A model generated the notes under the pieces. That model did not search any database and had not been told where the DNA came from. It worked only from the letters and a program-made list of their open reading frames with translations. From contig CALIXG010000117.1 in assembly GCA_938046495.1 (NCBI GenBank), positions 1-12,593 of the forward strand: a DNA stretch of 12,593 bases, read 5' to 3'. The translations under genes and the position numbers were made by a program. Shown here one piece after another: positions 1 through 7,321 of this stretch. Every line of letters begins with the position of its first letter. The stretch's first letter is position 1. Source of the DNA: an uncultured Candidatus Saccharibacteria bacterium (lineage in GTDB: Bacteria; Patescibacteriota; Saccharimonadia; Saccharimonadales; Saccharimonadaceae).

Positions 1-18
1 TTTGGTAGATGGTTATGG

Positions 19-1350
19 TTATTTTAGGCTTTTTACGAGGGACTGGAACTGCTCGCCGCGGTCACTGAAATTTTTGAACATATCAAAACTGGCGGCGCCT
101 GGACTCATTAAAACAATGGCTTCTTTTGGGCAATTTTTAGAAATCGGCAGGCAGAGATCGTAGTTGCTCGCGACCAGTTCAGTTTGAGCTTCGGCAAGTT
201 TCCTTGCGATATTGACGGCTTCTTCAAGAGTTTCGGCAAAACAATATTTTTCGGGATCTTCATCCTCGGCGAGGCGAGTTTTGGTTTCACCGATGAGGAT
301 GATTTTCTTGAGATTTTTGGCGGAAAAGAAGCGCTGTTTCATCTCGGCGAGATCAAGCCCGCGATCAAAACCTCCGGCGATTAAGAAGGTAGGATAATTT
401 TCAAAGGCAGCGATGGCGACATCGGCGGCTGGGAAGGCGGAAGAATAATTGTCGTCATAATAACGCACGTGATTGAGTTCGCGAACGAATTGCAAACGAT
501 GTGGTAGACCTTGGAACTTATGAAGTCCGGCGGCAATTTTTTGGTAGAGTTCGCGATTTTCTGGCAGGAAAAGCTTTTCATAAGAGACATTAAGTAGGGC
601 AAGCACGGCCAAAATGGCAGCTTCGGCATTTTCGCGATTGTGTTCGCCAGGAATTTGTAACTGATCAAGTAGAGTGTTTAATTCTTCGAGATGGGATTTG
701 ATTGGATAGGAGAATTTTTGGCCCTTACTAAGTTCGCCGATGGTTTCAGAATAAAGATTGTTGGCGTAATAAATGCAGGAATCTTCAGCGGTTTGATTCA
801 AAACGATATGAGATTTGGCATCGACGTAATCATCGAAATCTGGATGACGGTCGAGGTGATCAGGTTCAATGCGCAACACTACGGAAATGTGGGGAGATTT
901 TTTAAGATCCCAGCACTGGAAGCTACTCATTTCGTAAACTACAATATCTTTTTCGGTGATTTGGTCGAGTTCGAGGATGGCTGGATTGCCGATATTGCCA
1001 ACCAGGTGGACATGTGCGAATTTTTCGGAAAATTCACGCAGAATTGAGGCAATGATGGAGCAGGTAGTTCCCTTACCTTTGGTGCCAGTAACGCCGATAA
1101 TTGGCGCTTTGACGTGCTCGAAGAAATAATTAGTAATGGTGGTCCAATTATCGATGAGATGAGGTGATTTTTGCTTGGCAATATAGTATGGGTGGACAGA
1201 AGGACTGCGAAAAACCAGGTCAAAATTTTCTAGACCAAAAGAATCTAGATCTTCATCGGTGAATTTCTCGAAAAAGGTAATCTCGTCCTGCTTAAAATAT
1301 TCCGCGACGGCGTTACCTTCCACCCCTTTACCTAAAACTGCAATTTTCAT
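19..1350 (-). CDS. murD: UDP-N-acetylmuramoylalanine--D-glutamate ligase (MurD)
   Basis: Cytoplasmic Mur ligase that adds D-glutamate to UDP-MurNAc-L-Ala using ATP, the second amino-acid step of peptidoglycan precursor synthesis. The 443-residue length fits MurD (about 440-450). Visible motifs in order: an N-terminal nucleotide-sugar domain with SPSV near 49; the ATP P-loop TGTKGKGT at 88-95; EMSSFQ at 140-145; DHLDRH at 164-169; a probable carbamylated lysine in DAKS (K179); HNREN at 237-241; LPHR at 282-285; and the MurD-specific C-terminal block SPGAASFDMFKNF at 416-428. Odd points: the loop normally reading DSKATN reads DDNYSS (299-304), and the usual GGxxKG reads GGFDRG (326-331), so two lysines of the D-Glu/phosphate region appear replaced. 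The start ATG follows a TATAAT by only six bases, implying a leaderless mRNA. The stop is TAA. The M16 gene ends 37 bp upstream. Family assignment is confident; exact substrate is inferred. Confidence 0.93.
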   Translation of the reverse strand: MKIAVLGKGVEGNAVAEYFKQDEITFFEKFTDEDLDSFGLENFDLVFRSPSVHPYYIAKQKSPHLIDNWTTITNYFFEHVKAPIIGVTGTKGKGTTCSIIASILREFSEKFAHVHLVGNIGNPAILELDQITEKDIVVYEMSSFQCWDLKKSPHISVVLRIEPDHLDRHPDFDDYVDAKSHIVLNQTAEDSCIYYANNLYSETIGELSKGQKFSYPIKSHLEELNTLLDQLQIPGEHNRENAEAAILAVLALLNVSYEKLFLPENRELYQKIAAGLHKFQGLPHRLQFVRELNHVRYYDDNYSSAFPAADVAIAAFENYPTFLIAGGFDRGLDLAEMKQRFFSAKNLKKIILIGETKTRLAEDEDPEKYCFAETLEEAVNIARKLAEAQTELVASNYDLCLPISKNCPKEAIVLMSPGAASFDMFKNFSDRGEQFQSLVKSLK

Positions 1351-1356
1351 AAGTCT

Positions 1357-1365
1357 ATTATAGCA
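1357..1365 (-). promoter_or_regulatory. Extended -10 promoter of murD, likely leaderless
   Basis: Read on the minus strand this is TGCTATAAT, a perfect extended -10 element. Only AGACTT separates it from the murD ATG, so a start of transcription about seven bases downstream would fall on the A of the start codon. No Shine-Dalgarno sequence lies before the ATG and no good -35 hexamer is visible upstream. It sits in the 37 bp gap after the M16 peptidase gene. Confidence 0.6.
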
Positions 1366-1387
1366 CTCTGATCTGGTTTGATTTTAG

Positions 1388-2659
1388 TTAGAAAACTAGA
1401 CAATTGGCCAGCTGGTTGATGATTTGTTTTTCGACGGAGCCGACGGCGACCATAGCGTGAATGCCAGAGCCGGCAAATTCGCGGGCTAGTTCGACGATCA
1501 GAGGTTTGTTGATTTGTTTAATGATATTTGGGAAATTATCATAAAATTCGACTTTTTCGGTCATGAAATAATCGTCGGTGTAATAATCAGAAATCTGACT
1601 GACGGTCTGAGCCCCCATTTGATAACGGCCGAGAGCGTAAGTCTTCACGGCTTCAATATCAGCATCGGAAATATCGCCGTTTAGGGCCTTAAGCATCTCA
1701 AGTTGGATGAGGGTGAAGAGCTCTTCGGAGGTTTCGAGGTTAACTTCTCCGTCAAAGTCCCAGGAAGAATAATAATTGGTACTATTAATTCCACTGCCCA
1801 TACCATAGACTAAGCCACGACGGCGGGCTTGGCCGAAAATACGACTGCTCATAGTGCCATTTAGTAGGTGGTTGAGAGCGCCCATGGCCTGAGTTTCTTC
1901 GGTGGAGAGGCGTCTCGGAGTAATCATGGAAAAACCAAAGGTGATATTACTGGCGTCTTTTCGCTTAATTAGGACGGCGTTAGAAGAGTGTAACTCATCT
2001 ACGGGAATTTCGAAGCGTTCGCCAGGATTTAATTCCCAGCTTTCGAGGTTACGAATAATTTCTTTTTTGCGATGCTTGGTCTGACCAGCAATAATAAAAC
2101 GCATATTGTTCGCGGTGTGGGTGCGGCAGTAATGCTCGTTAATGTCGTCAAGGGTGATGTTATTAATGGTAGATAGACGTTCGCGGAGATTTAGGACGTT
2201 TTCGCCAATGGCTTTTTGGAGACGTGGCCAGAGTAAGCGGCCATAATCGTTCATGTAGCCGGTGAGTTCGGCGCGAACATTGCCTTTTTCACTTTTTAAT
2301 TCCGCGTCGTTAAATTTAGGTGAAGTAATGGCGACACGTTTAAGGTCTAAAATACGGTCCCATTCAAAATCCGCACATTCGGTTTCGTAACAAACAGAGT
2401 AGTCGGAAGTCCAGGCGTTGTGATAGGCACCGTTCTTAGTGAACTCTGCTTCGTAGGTAGATTCATCAGGATATTTAGCGTTAGCGCCAAAACTGAGATG
2501 CTCAACAATGTGAGCAATCTCGTAGAGCTCTGGGCTTTTGGCGAAGCGCATACCGCCACGAAATTGGACTTTCATGTTCATGACGGAAGCACCCGGTACG
2601 TCAATTAAAAGACCTTTGGCGCCGTTTTTTAATTCAATTTCTTCAATGGAATGTTTCAT
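1388..2659 (-). CDS. M16 family zinc metallopeptidase (pitrilysin/MPP-like, M16B size)
   Basis: Predicted zinc endopeptidase of the inverzincin fold, degrading or processing peptides. The zinc site is complete: HIVEH at 50-54 (HxxEH) and the third ligand E131, 77 residues after H54 as in pitrilysin, with the accompanying acidic residue E124. The C-terminal half (from about 225) carries the substrate-binding R/Y motif (RRRGLVY, ending at Y285). At 423 residues it is a one-chain, two-domain M16B type, which in the family works as a homo- or heterodimer; because both motifs are in one chain, a homodimer is likely. No signal peptide or membrane segment is apparent, so it looks cytoplasmic. The ATG lies two bases after the secA stop with no Shine-Dalgarno of its own, which suggests translational coupling to secA. 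The natural substrate cannot be told from sequence. Confidence 0.88.
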   Translation of the reverse strand: MKHSIEEIELKNGAKGLLIDVPGASVMNMKVQFRGGMRFAKSPELYEIAHIVEHLSFGANAKYPDESTYEAEFTKNGAYHNAWTSDYSVCYETECADFEWDRILDLKRVAITSPKFNDAELKSEKGNVRAELTGYMNDYGRLLWPRLQKAIGENVLNLRERLSTINNITLDDINEHYCRTHTANNMRFIIAGQTKHRKKEIIRNLESWELNPGERFEIPVDELHSSNAVLIKRKDASNITFGFSMITPRRLSTEETQAMGALNHLLNGTMSSRIFGQARRRGLVYGMGSGINSTNYYSSWDFDGEVNLETSEELFTLIQLEMLKALNGDISDADIEAVKTYALGRYQMGAQTVSQISDYYTDDYFMTEKVEFYDNFPNIIKQINKPLIVELAREFAGSGIHAMVAVGSVEKQIINQLANCLVF

Positions 2660-2661
2660 GT

Positions 2662-5520
2662 TTAACGGCGGCCGTGCTTTTTGTTTTGACGTTTAGCTTT
2701 TTTCTGTTTTTTGGCTTTATTGCGCTTTTCGCTGAGACTAGCGGATCTGGTTGGTTTTTTGGTGAATTCGTCATCAAGATTCTTTTCACCAGCTTCGATA
2801 GTGTTAACGCCGCGGTTGGTGGCAGATTCAGCCATCTTGGTGAGCTCAGTATCATATTCTTCCCCGTCAATCGTGTCGGTGGCGACCGCTTCTTGTGGGG
2901 TGATAGAAAGGAGAATCTTTAAAACTTCTTCGCGGAGATTCTTTTGGAGTCCTTCGAAGAGCTTTTGAGATTCAGTGCGATATTCGACTAGTGGGTCACG
3001 CTGACCGATCGAGCGCCAGTGGATACCTTCACGGAGGTACTGCATGTTTTCAAGGTGTTGCATCCAGAGAGCGTCGAGAACCTTGAGATAAACTTCGCGT
3101 TCAATCTTACGCATGACATCGGCGCCAAATTCAAGTTCCTTGGTGGCGTAAGCTTCTTTGACGGCAAGAGTGGCAAGCTTGGCACGCTCTTCTTCTTTAC
3201 GTTTGAAACCGATTTCGATAATTAAGTCGCGATCAAGATCGAAAACAGATTGGAATTCTTTGATGAAATTACGATTTACACGGATGCTTTCGGCGGTTAA
3301 ATCAGCCACGGCTTCCTTGATGAGGCGATTAATTTCGTCAGAGATATTTGCCCCTTCGAGAATCTTGCGACGCATGAGATAAACGATGCGACGGTGGCGA
3401 TTAATGACGTTGTCGTATTGCACCACGTTTTTACGGGAATCGAAATTGAAACCTTCGATGCGTTTCTGAGCCGCTTCGAGCATCTTGGTGACGCTGCGGT
3501 TTTGGATTGGGGTATCTTCGTCGATACCAATACGGTTAAGTAAGGCGCCAATTTGATTGCCTTGGAAAATGCGCATAAGATCATCTTCGCAAGAGACAAA
3601 GAATTGGGTGATACCTGGGTCACCTTGACGACCACCACGGCCACGGAGCTGATTATCCACGCGGCGACTATCGTGGCGTTCGGAGCCGATTACTACCAGA
3701 CCACCAAGTTCTTTGACTTCATCGGTGAGCTTAATATCGGTACCACGACCAGCCATATTGGTGGCAAGAGTGATGGCGCCTTTTTGGCCAGCTTTTTCCA
3801 CGATAGCAGCTTCACGTTCATTATTCTTCGCGTTAAGTAATTCGTAAGAGAGTCCGGCTTCGTCGAGATATTTAGCGATTAATTCGTTCTTCACGATGCT
3901 GGCGGAACCAATCAAAACTGGTTGACCTTTTTCGTGGAATTTCCTTACTTCTTCGACGATCGCGCGGAGTTTACCAGCTTCGGTGCGGAAAATTAGATCG
4001 TCTTTATCGATACGGATAATTGGACGGTTAGGTGGAATCTGAATTACGTCGAGCGCATAGATTTGCTGGAATTCTTCTGCTTCGGTGAAAGCGGTACCAG
4101 TCATACCGGAGAGCTTATTGTAAAGACGGAAGAAATTCTGGAAAGAGATAGTGGCTAGAGTCATGGACTCTTCTTTAACCACGACGCTTTCCTTAGCTTC
4201 GATAGCTTGGTGGAGGCCTTCGCTGTAGCGGCGACCCTGCATGAGACGACCGGTGTTTTCGTCTACAATAATAACTTCGCCGGAATTAGTGACGACATAG
4301 TCGCGGTCGCGCTGGAAAACTACCTGAGCGCGTAAAGCTTGATCCATGTGATAGACTAAGCGGGTATTATCGGCAGAATAAAGATTGTCGATACCGAGCA
4401 TGCGTTGGACTTTTTCGATACCAGCATCGGTGAGTGAGACGGAGCGGTGTTTTTCGTCGAGTACATAATCGTCTGGACCGAGGTGGGAGGCAATTTTGGC
4501 GAATTGATAATAAGAATCTGGATTATCGCCAGCAGGAGCAGAAATAATCAATGGAGTCCTGGCTTCATCAATAAGAATCGAGTCAACCTCATCGACGATG
4601 GCGAAATTAAGTTCACGTTGGCGGAGGAAGTCAACTTCGTTCACCATGTTGTCACGAAGATAGTCGAAGCCAAATTCATTATTCGTACCGTAAGTCACAT
4701 CGGCTTGATAAGCTTGCTTTCTGGTACAAGGTTTCAAGTGTTGCATGCGTTCGTCAGTATGTTCTTCATTAATATATTCTGGGTCATAAAGGAAGCTGGC
4801 ATCAGCAATAATTACACCTACACTCATGCCAAGGAAGTGGTAAACTGGAGCATTCCAACCGGCATCACGCTGTGCGAGGTAATCGTTCACGGTGACAACG
4901 TGGACACCACGACCAGCTAAGGCATTTAAGAAGGATGGTAAAAGGGCGACTAAAGTTTTACCTTCACCAGTTTTCATTTCAGCGACATTACCTTCGTGGA
5001 GGACGATACCACCGATCATTTGGACATCATAGTGGCGCATGCCAAGGACGCGCTTAGTGGCTTCACGCACTAAGGCGAAGGCGTCTGGTAAAATTTCGCT
5101 TAGAATTTTAGTTTCGTTACGTTCAAGTTTTTCCGATTTAACAGAGGTAGACTGCTTTTTGGTACTGTCAGTAGATTCAGCTTTTGTCTCAGATTTTTTG
5201 GCTGAAGCTTTCAGTTTGGCACGAGCGATATTGGCTTCGGCCTTCTTATTAAGAGTGTCAAGACGTTCTTTTAGGATGTTGGTTTGAGCCTTAAGTTCGT
5301 CGTCAGACATAGCTTCGTATTTTGGTTCGAGGCTATTAATGATTTTGACGATTTTACGCATGCGCGCGAGATTGCGTTTGGCTGGGTCACCAAAAACACC
5401 CTGCAAAATACGGGTAGTGGTGGTTTTATCAGCTAATTTATCGGTTGGCTTGCGTTCTTTTTTAACTTTTGGAGCCTTAATTTTAGCTTCCTGAATTTTT
5501 TCAATTTTTTTCTGAGACAT
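2662..5520 (-). CDS. secA: Protein translocase ATPase SecA
   Basis: Motor ATPase that pushes preproteins through SecYEG. Start chosen at ATG 5520 (MSQKKIEK), 952 residues, because GGAGG lies 12 bases upstream; an in-frame ATG at 5571 overlaps promoter elements and would add 17 unlikely residues. Motifs: Walker A MKTGEGKTL at 182-190, DEVD at 310-313, TYGTNNEFGFDYLRDN at 276-291, SGMTGTAF, ATNMAGRGTDIKL, QLRGRGGRQGDPG, and the helical-scaffold region with LWMQHLENMQYLREG. Odd features: a Lys-rich N-terminal extension of about 40 residues; a low-complexity Lys/Ser/Thr insertion at about 93-135; an extra 25 or so residues at about 242-268; and a C-terminus that ends in a very basic tail (KKQKKAKRQNKKHGRR) with no CxCxSGKKYKxCHG zinc motif. 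Without that motif, SecB/ribosome contact must differ from E. coli. The M16 peptidase follows after two bases. Confidence 0.97.
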   Translation of the reverse strand: MSQKKIEKIQEAKIKAPKVKKERKPTDKLADKTTTTRILQGVFGDPAKRNLARMRKIVKIINSLEPKYEAMSDDELKAQTNILKERLDTLNKKAEANIARAKLKASAKKSETKAESTDSTKKQSTSVKSEKLERNETKILSEILPDAFALVREATKRVLGMRHYDVQMIGGIVLHEGNVAEMKTGEGKTLVALLPSFLNALAGRGVHVVTVNDYLAQRDAGWNAPVYHFLGMSVGVIIADASFLYDPEYINEEHTDERMQHLKPCTRKQAYQADVTYGTNNEFGFDYLRDNMVNEVDFLRQRELNFAIVDEVDSILIDEARTPLIISAPAGDNPDSYYQFAKIASHLGPDDYVLDEKHRSVSLTDAGIEKVQRMLGIDNLYSADNTRLVYHMDQALRAQVVFQRDRDYVVTNSGEVIIVDENTGRLMQGRRYSEGLHQAIEAKESVVVKEESMTLATISFQNFFRLYNKLSGMTGTAFTEAEEFQQIYALDVIQIPPNRPIIRIDKDDLIFRTEAGKLRAIVEEVRKFHEKGQPVLIGSASIVKNELIAKYLDEAGLSYELLNAKNNEREAAIVEKAGQKGAITLATNMAGRGTDIKLTDEVKELGGLVVIGSERHDSRRVDNQLRGRGGRQGDPGITQFFVSCEDDLMRIFQGNQIGALLNRIGIDEDTPIQNRSVTKMLEAAQKRIEGFNFDSRKNVVQYDNVINRHRRIVYLMRRKILEGANISDEINRLIKEAVADLTAESIRVNRNFIKEFQSVFDLDRDLIIEIGFKRKEEERAKLATLAVKEAYATKELEFGADVMRKIEREVYLKVLDALWMQHLENMQYLREGIHWRSIGQRDPLVEYRTESQKLFEGLQKNLREEVLKILLSITPQEAVATDTIDGEEYDTELTKMAESATNRGVNTIEAGEKNLDDEFTKKPTRSASLSEKRNKAKKQKKAKRQNKKHGRR

Positions 5521-5570
5521 AAACAGTCGAAACCTCCAAATCGGAATAATATTATAGGGATATTTTATCA
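5521..5570 (-). promoter_or_regulatory. secA promoter region and ribosome binding site
   Basis: On the minus strand two -10-like elements occur in tandem: TGATAAAAT (5570 to 5562, extended -10) and TATAAT (5556 to 5551). Then comes the Shine-Dalgarno GGAGG (5537 to 5533), 12 bases before the ATG at 5520. No clear -35 is visible. Transcription from either element would begin downstream of the in-frame ATG at 5571, which supports the shorter SecA start. Confidence 0.55.
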
Positions 5571-5571
5571 T

Positions 5572-5607
5572 AAAAAATACATGTTTTTAAGAGAACATGT
5601 ATTTTTA
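5572..5607 (-). terminator. Hairpin terminator after hpf (possibly bidirectional)
   Basis: A perfect 13-base inverted repeat, arms 5573-5585 and 5594-5606 (core ATACATGTT/AACATGTAT flanked by A and T runs), with an 8-base loop. On the minus strand it ends in a run of six T, fitting an intrinsic terminator between hpf (stop at 5641) and the secA promoter. The stem is AT-rich and thus weak, so read-through into secA is possible. Confidence 0.55.
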
Positions 5608-5640
5608 ATTAAGTTTTAGTCCGGGAATTTTAGGCTAAAA

Positions 5641-6009
5641 TTAGGAATTAGATTTTTTGCCAAAAATGCGGGAGAAAACGCCACGACGAAGGTGTGGGGT
5701 GCTTTCAATTTTATAACGACGAATTTGGCCCATTAATTTAGCTTCGATGATGTCGATACCAGCGAAGATGTTAGAGCACTCATCTTTAGCGGCGATAACT
5801 TTACCACCTGGAATTTCCATGGCGGCAGAAATTTCGTATTTATTACCGTGAGAGCGACCTACTTCGGTGACGACGATTTTGGCAACGACGTCTTTTTTGC
5901 TGCCGTGTGGCAAGTATTTATCGAGTTTACCAATGCGTTTGACGGCGTATTTGTGAAAACTATCTTCGATTTTGTAGTTGCTACCACTAATTTCAATTTT
6001 TTCGATCAT
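5641..6009 (-). CDS. hpf: Short-form ribosome hibernation promoting factor (HPF/RaiA family)
   Basis: Small protein that binds in the decoding channel of the 30S subunit and silences ribosomes in stress or stationary phase. At 122 residues it has the single S30AE domain: IxGxNYKIxDS at the start (7-17), the YAVKRIGKLDKYL helix (21-33), and the helix at 80-100 ending QIRRYK, all typical of the family. The C-terminal dimerisation domain of the long form is absent; only a short basic tail (about 102-122) follows, so 100S dimers would need another factor or not form. It has a strong Shine-Dalgarno (AAGGAG, 5-base spacing) and its own -10 element overlapping the serS stop, 18 bp away, so it can be expressed apart from the upstream synthetase genes. 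Confidence 0.9.
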   Translation of the reverse strand: MIEKIEISGSNYKIEDSFHKYAVKRIGKLDKYLPHGSKKDVVAKIVVTEVGRSHGNKYEISAAMEIPGGKVIAAKDECSNIFAGIDIIEAKLMGQIRRYKIESTPHLRRGVFSRIFGKKSNS

Positions 6010-6014
6010 AATTT

Positions 6015-6035
6015 CTCCTTATGATTATTATAACA
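6015..6035 (-). promoter_or_regulatory. hpf promoter -10 overlapping the serS stop, plus RBS
   Basis: Minus strand TGTTATAAT (6035 to 6027) is an extended -10 with a perfect TATAAT; its last bases form the serS TAA stop. The Shine-Dalgarno AAGGAG follows at 6020-6015, five bases before the ATG. The implied 5' leader is very short (about 10 bases). No matching -35 is evident. Confidence 0.5.
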
Positions 6036-7272
6036 TGTCGGTGCCGAGGTACGGCTGCAGTACTTTAGGGACGCGAAGTTTGCCACCCTCTTCGGCGAAG
6101 TTCTCAAGCACGGCTACCATGGTGCGGGCAAGCGAGATGGCGGTGCCGTTTAAGGTGTGAAGCACTTCAACGGTGCCATCTTTGCGGCGGACGCGGATAT
6201 TGAGTCCACGAGCTTGGAAGTCGGTACAGTTCGAACAGCTGGTAATCTCACGGTATTTTTGATCAACTGGAGACCAGTATTCAATGTCGTATTTTTTGGC
6301 AGCTGGTGCACCAAGGTCACCGGCGGCGATATTGATGACATGGTATGGGATGCCAATTTCTTGCCAGATTTCTTCTTCAATGCCACGAAGTTTTTCGTGA
6401 ATTTCTTTGCTTTGTTCTGGAGTACAGAAGGCATACATTTCGAGCTTGTTAAATTGATGAACGCGGAAGAGGCCACGGGTGTGCTTGCCGTAGGCGCCAG
6501 CTTCCTTACGGAAACAAGCGGAGAGACCGGCATAGAAGAGTGGGAGCTTATCTTCGTCAATAATTTCATCCATGTGGTAACCAGTGATAGACATCTCGGC
6601 AGTCGCGATGAGAGCGAGGTCTTCCCCTTCGATGTAATATTCATCGCTCTGCTCAGAGCTACGTGGGGCAAAGCCAGTACCTTCGAGAACGCGAGAATTG
6701 ACTAAATCAGGTACATCCATGAGAGTAAAGCCGTGTTCAACGATTTTCTTAATGCCGAATTGAATCAGGGCATTTTCGAGCAGGGCTAGACCACCTTTGA
6801 CATAATAGAATTTTGCACCAGCAACCTTGGCGCCACGTTCGAAATCCACCCAATCACGAGAGATGGCGTAGTCGAGGTGATCGACGCCGGTAGTTTTGCA
6901 TTCACCCCATCTTTTGACTTCCACGCTGGCCGATTCGTCACCAAGTGGCACATCGTCAAAAATCACATTAGGGACGGTTTTAAGTTTAGTGTTTAATTCT
7001 TTTTCAAAATTAGAAAGATCGGCTTCGAGAGTGCTGAGTTTTTCTTTGATTTCCTTACCTTTGGCGATTAGCTCGTCGCTAGGTTTGCCATTTTTCATTT
7101 TGGCGGTATTATCATTGCGCTCTTTGCGCAAGGCTTCAACTTGTTGAAGGAGAGTCTTTCTTTGGTCATCCAAGGCGAGAATTTCATCAAGATTGACGTT
7201 TTTGTACATTTTTTCTTTGATGGAATGTTCGACGAGCTCTTTGTTGTTGCGGATGAAATTAATGTCCAACAT
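6028..7272 (-). CDS. serS: Seryl-tRNA synthetase
   Basis: Class II aminoacyl-tRNA synthetase charging tRNA-Ser in the cytoplasm. The 414 residues are near the bacterial norm. The N-terminal arm (about 28-100) is a long charged helical hairpin of the kind that grips the long variable arm of tRNA-Ser. The catalytic core shows TAE at 224-226, motif 2 FRKEAGAYGKHTRGLFRVHQ (254-273), and motif 3 with NGTAISLARTMVAVLE at 375-390 (arginine R383), then the usual C-terminal VPxVLxPYLG. The start ATG has GAGG five bases upstream. lysS lies 49 bp upstream and hpf 18 bp downstream, within a translation-gene cluster. Nothing is missing. Confidence 0.97.
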   Translation of the reverse strand: MLDINFIRNNKELVEHSIKEKMYKNVNLDEILALDDQRKTLLQQVEALRKERNDNTAKMKNGKPSDELIAKGKEIKEKLSTLEADLSNFEKELNTKLKTVPNVIFDDVPLGDESASVEVKRWGECKTTGVDHLDYAISRDWVDFERGAKVAGAKFYYVKGGLALLENALIQFGIKKIVEHGFTLMDVPDLVNSRVLEGTGFAPRSSEQSDEYYIEGEDLALIATAEMSITGYHMDEIIDEDKLPLFYAGLSACFRKEAGAYGKHTRGLFRVHQFNKLEMYAFCTPEQSKEIHEKLRGIEEEIWQEIGIPYHVINIAAGDLGAPAAKKYDIEYWSPVDQKYREITSCSNCTDFQARGLNIRVRRKDGTVEVLHTLNGTAISLARTMVAVLENFAEEGGKLRVPKVLQPYLGTDML

Positions 7273-7277
7273 TTTTA

Positions 7278-7321
7278 CCTCTTTTCTTTAATAATTTTAG
7301 TTAACGATTTTAAATTCTGAA
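7278..7321 (-). promoter_or_regulatory. Possible serS promoter and RBS
   Basis: In the 49 bp between lysS and serS the minus strand has TTCAGA (7321-7316), a 16-base spacer, and TAAAAT (7299-7294), followed by the GAGG ribosome binding site at 7281-7278. The match to a sigma-70 type promoter is moderate and the region is very AT-rich, so this may be chance; read-through from lysS is the alternative. Confidence 0.3.

Noticed and set aside
1..18. Bases downstream of the murD stop, searched for the start of a next gene or a terminator
   Set aside because: Too short; there is no ATG, ribosome binding site or hairpin on the minus strand.
2674..2968. Plus-strand open frames opposite the 3' end of secA
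   Set aside because: They are reverse-strand shadows of the Lys-rich SecA tail, giving artificial Phe/Leu/Ser-rich peptides, with no ribosome binding site or family match.
4447..4920. 157-codon plus-strand frame opposite secA
   Set aside because: Antisense to highly conserved SecA motifs; a by-product of codon use.
5521..5571. In-frame 17-codon extension of SecA rich in aromatic and hydrophobic residues, considered as a SecM-like arrest or leader peptide
   Set aside because: It is continuous with SecA without its own stop, overlaps both -10 elements and the Shine-Dalgarno, and has no known arrest motif. It is best read as promoter DNA that happens to be open.
5626..5642. Small palindrome AATTTTA-GGC-TAAAATT overlapping the hpf stop codon
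   Set aside because: Seven AT-only pairs with a 3-base loop; too weak and too easily found by chance in AT-rich DNA to call an operator or terminator.
6157..6705. 182-codon plus-strand frame opposite serS
   Set aside because: Wholly contained in the conserved serS catalytic core on the other strand; no recognisable domain and no start signal.
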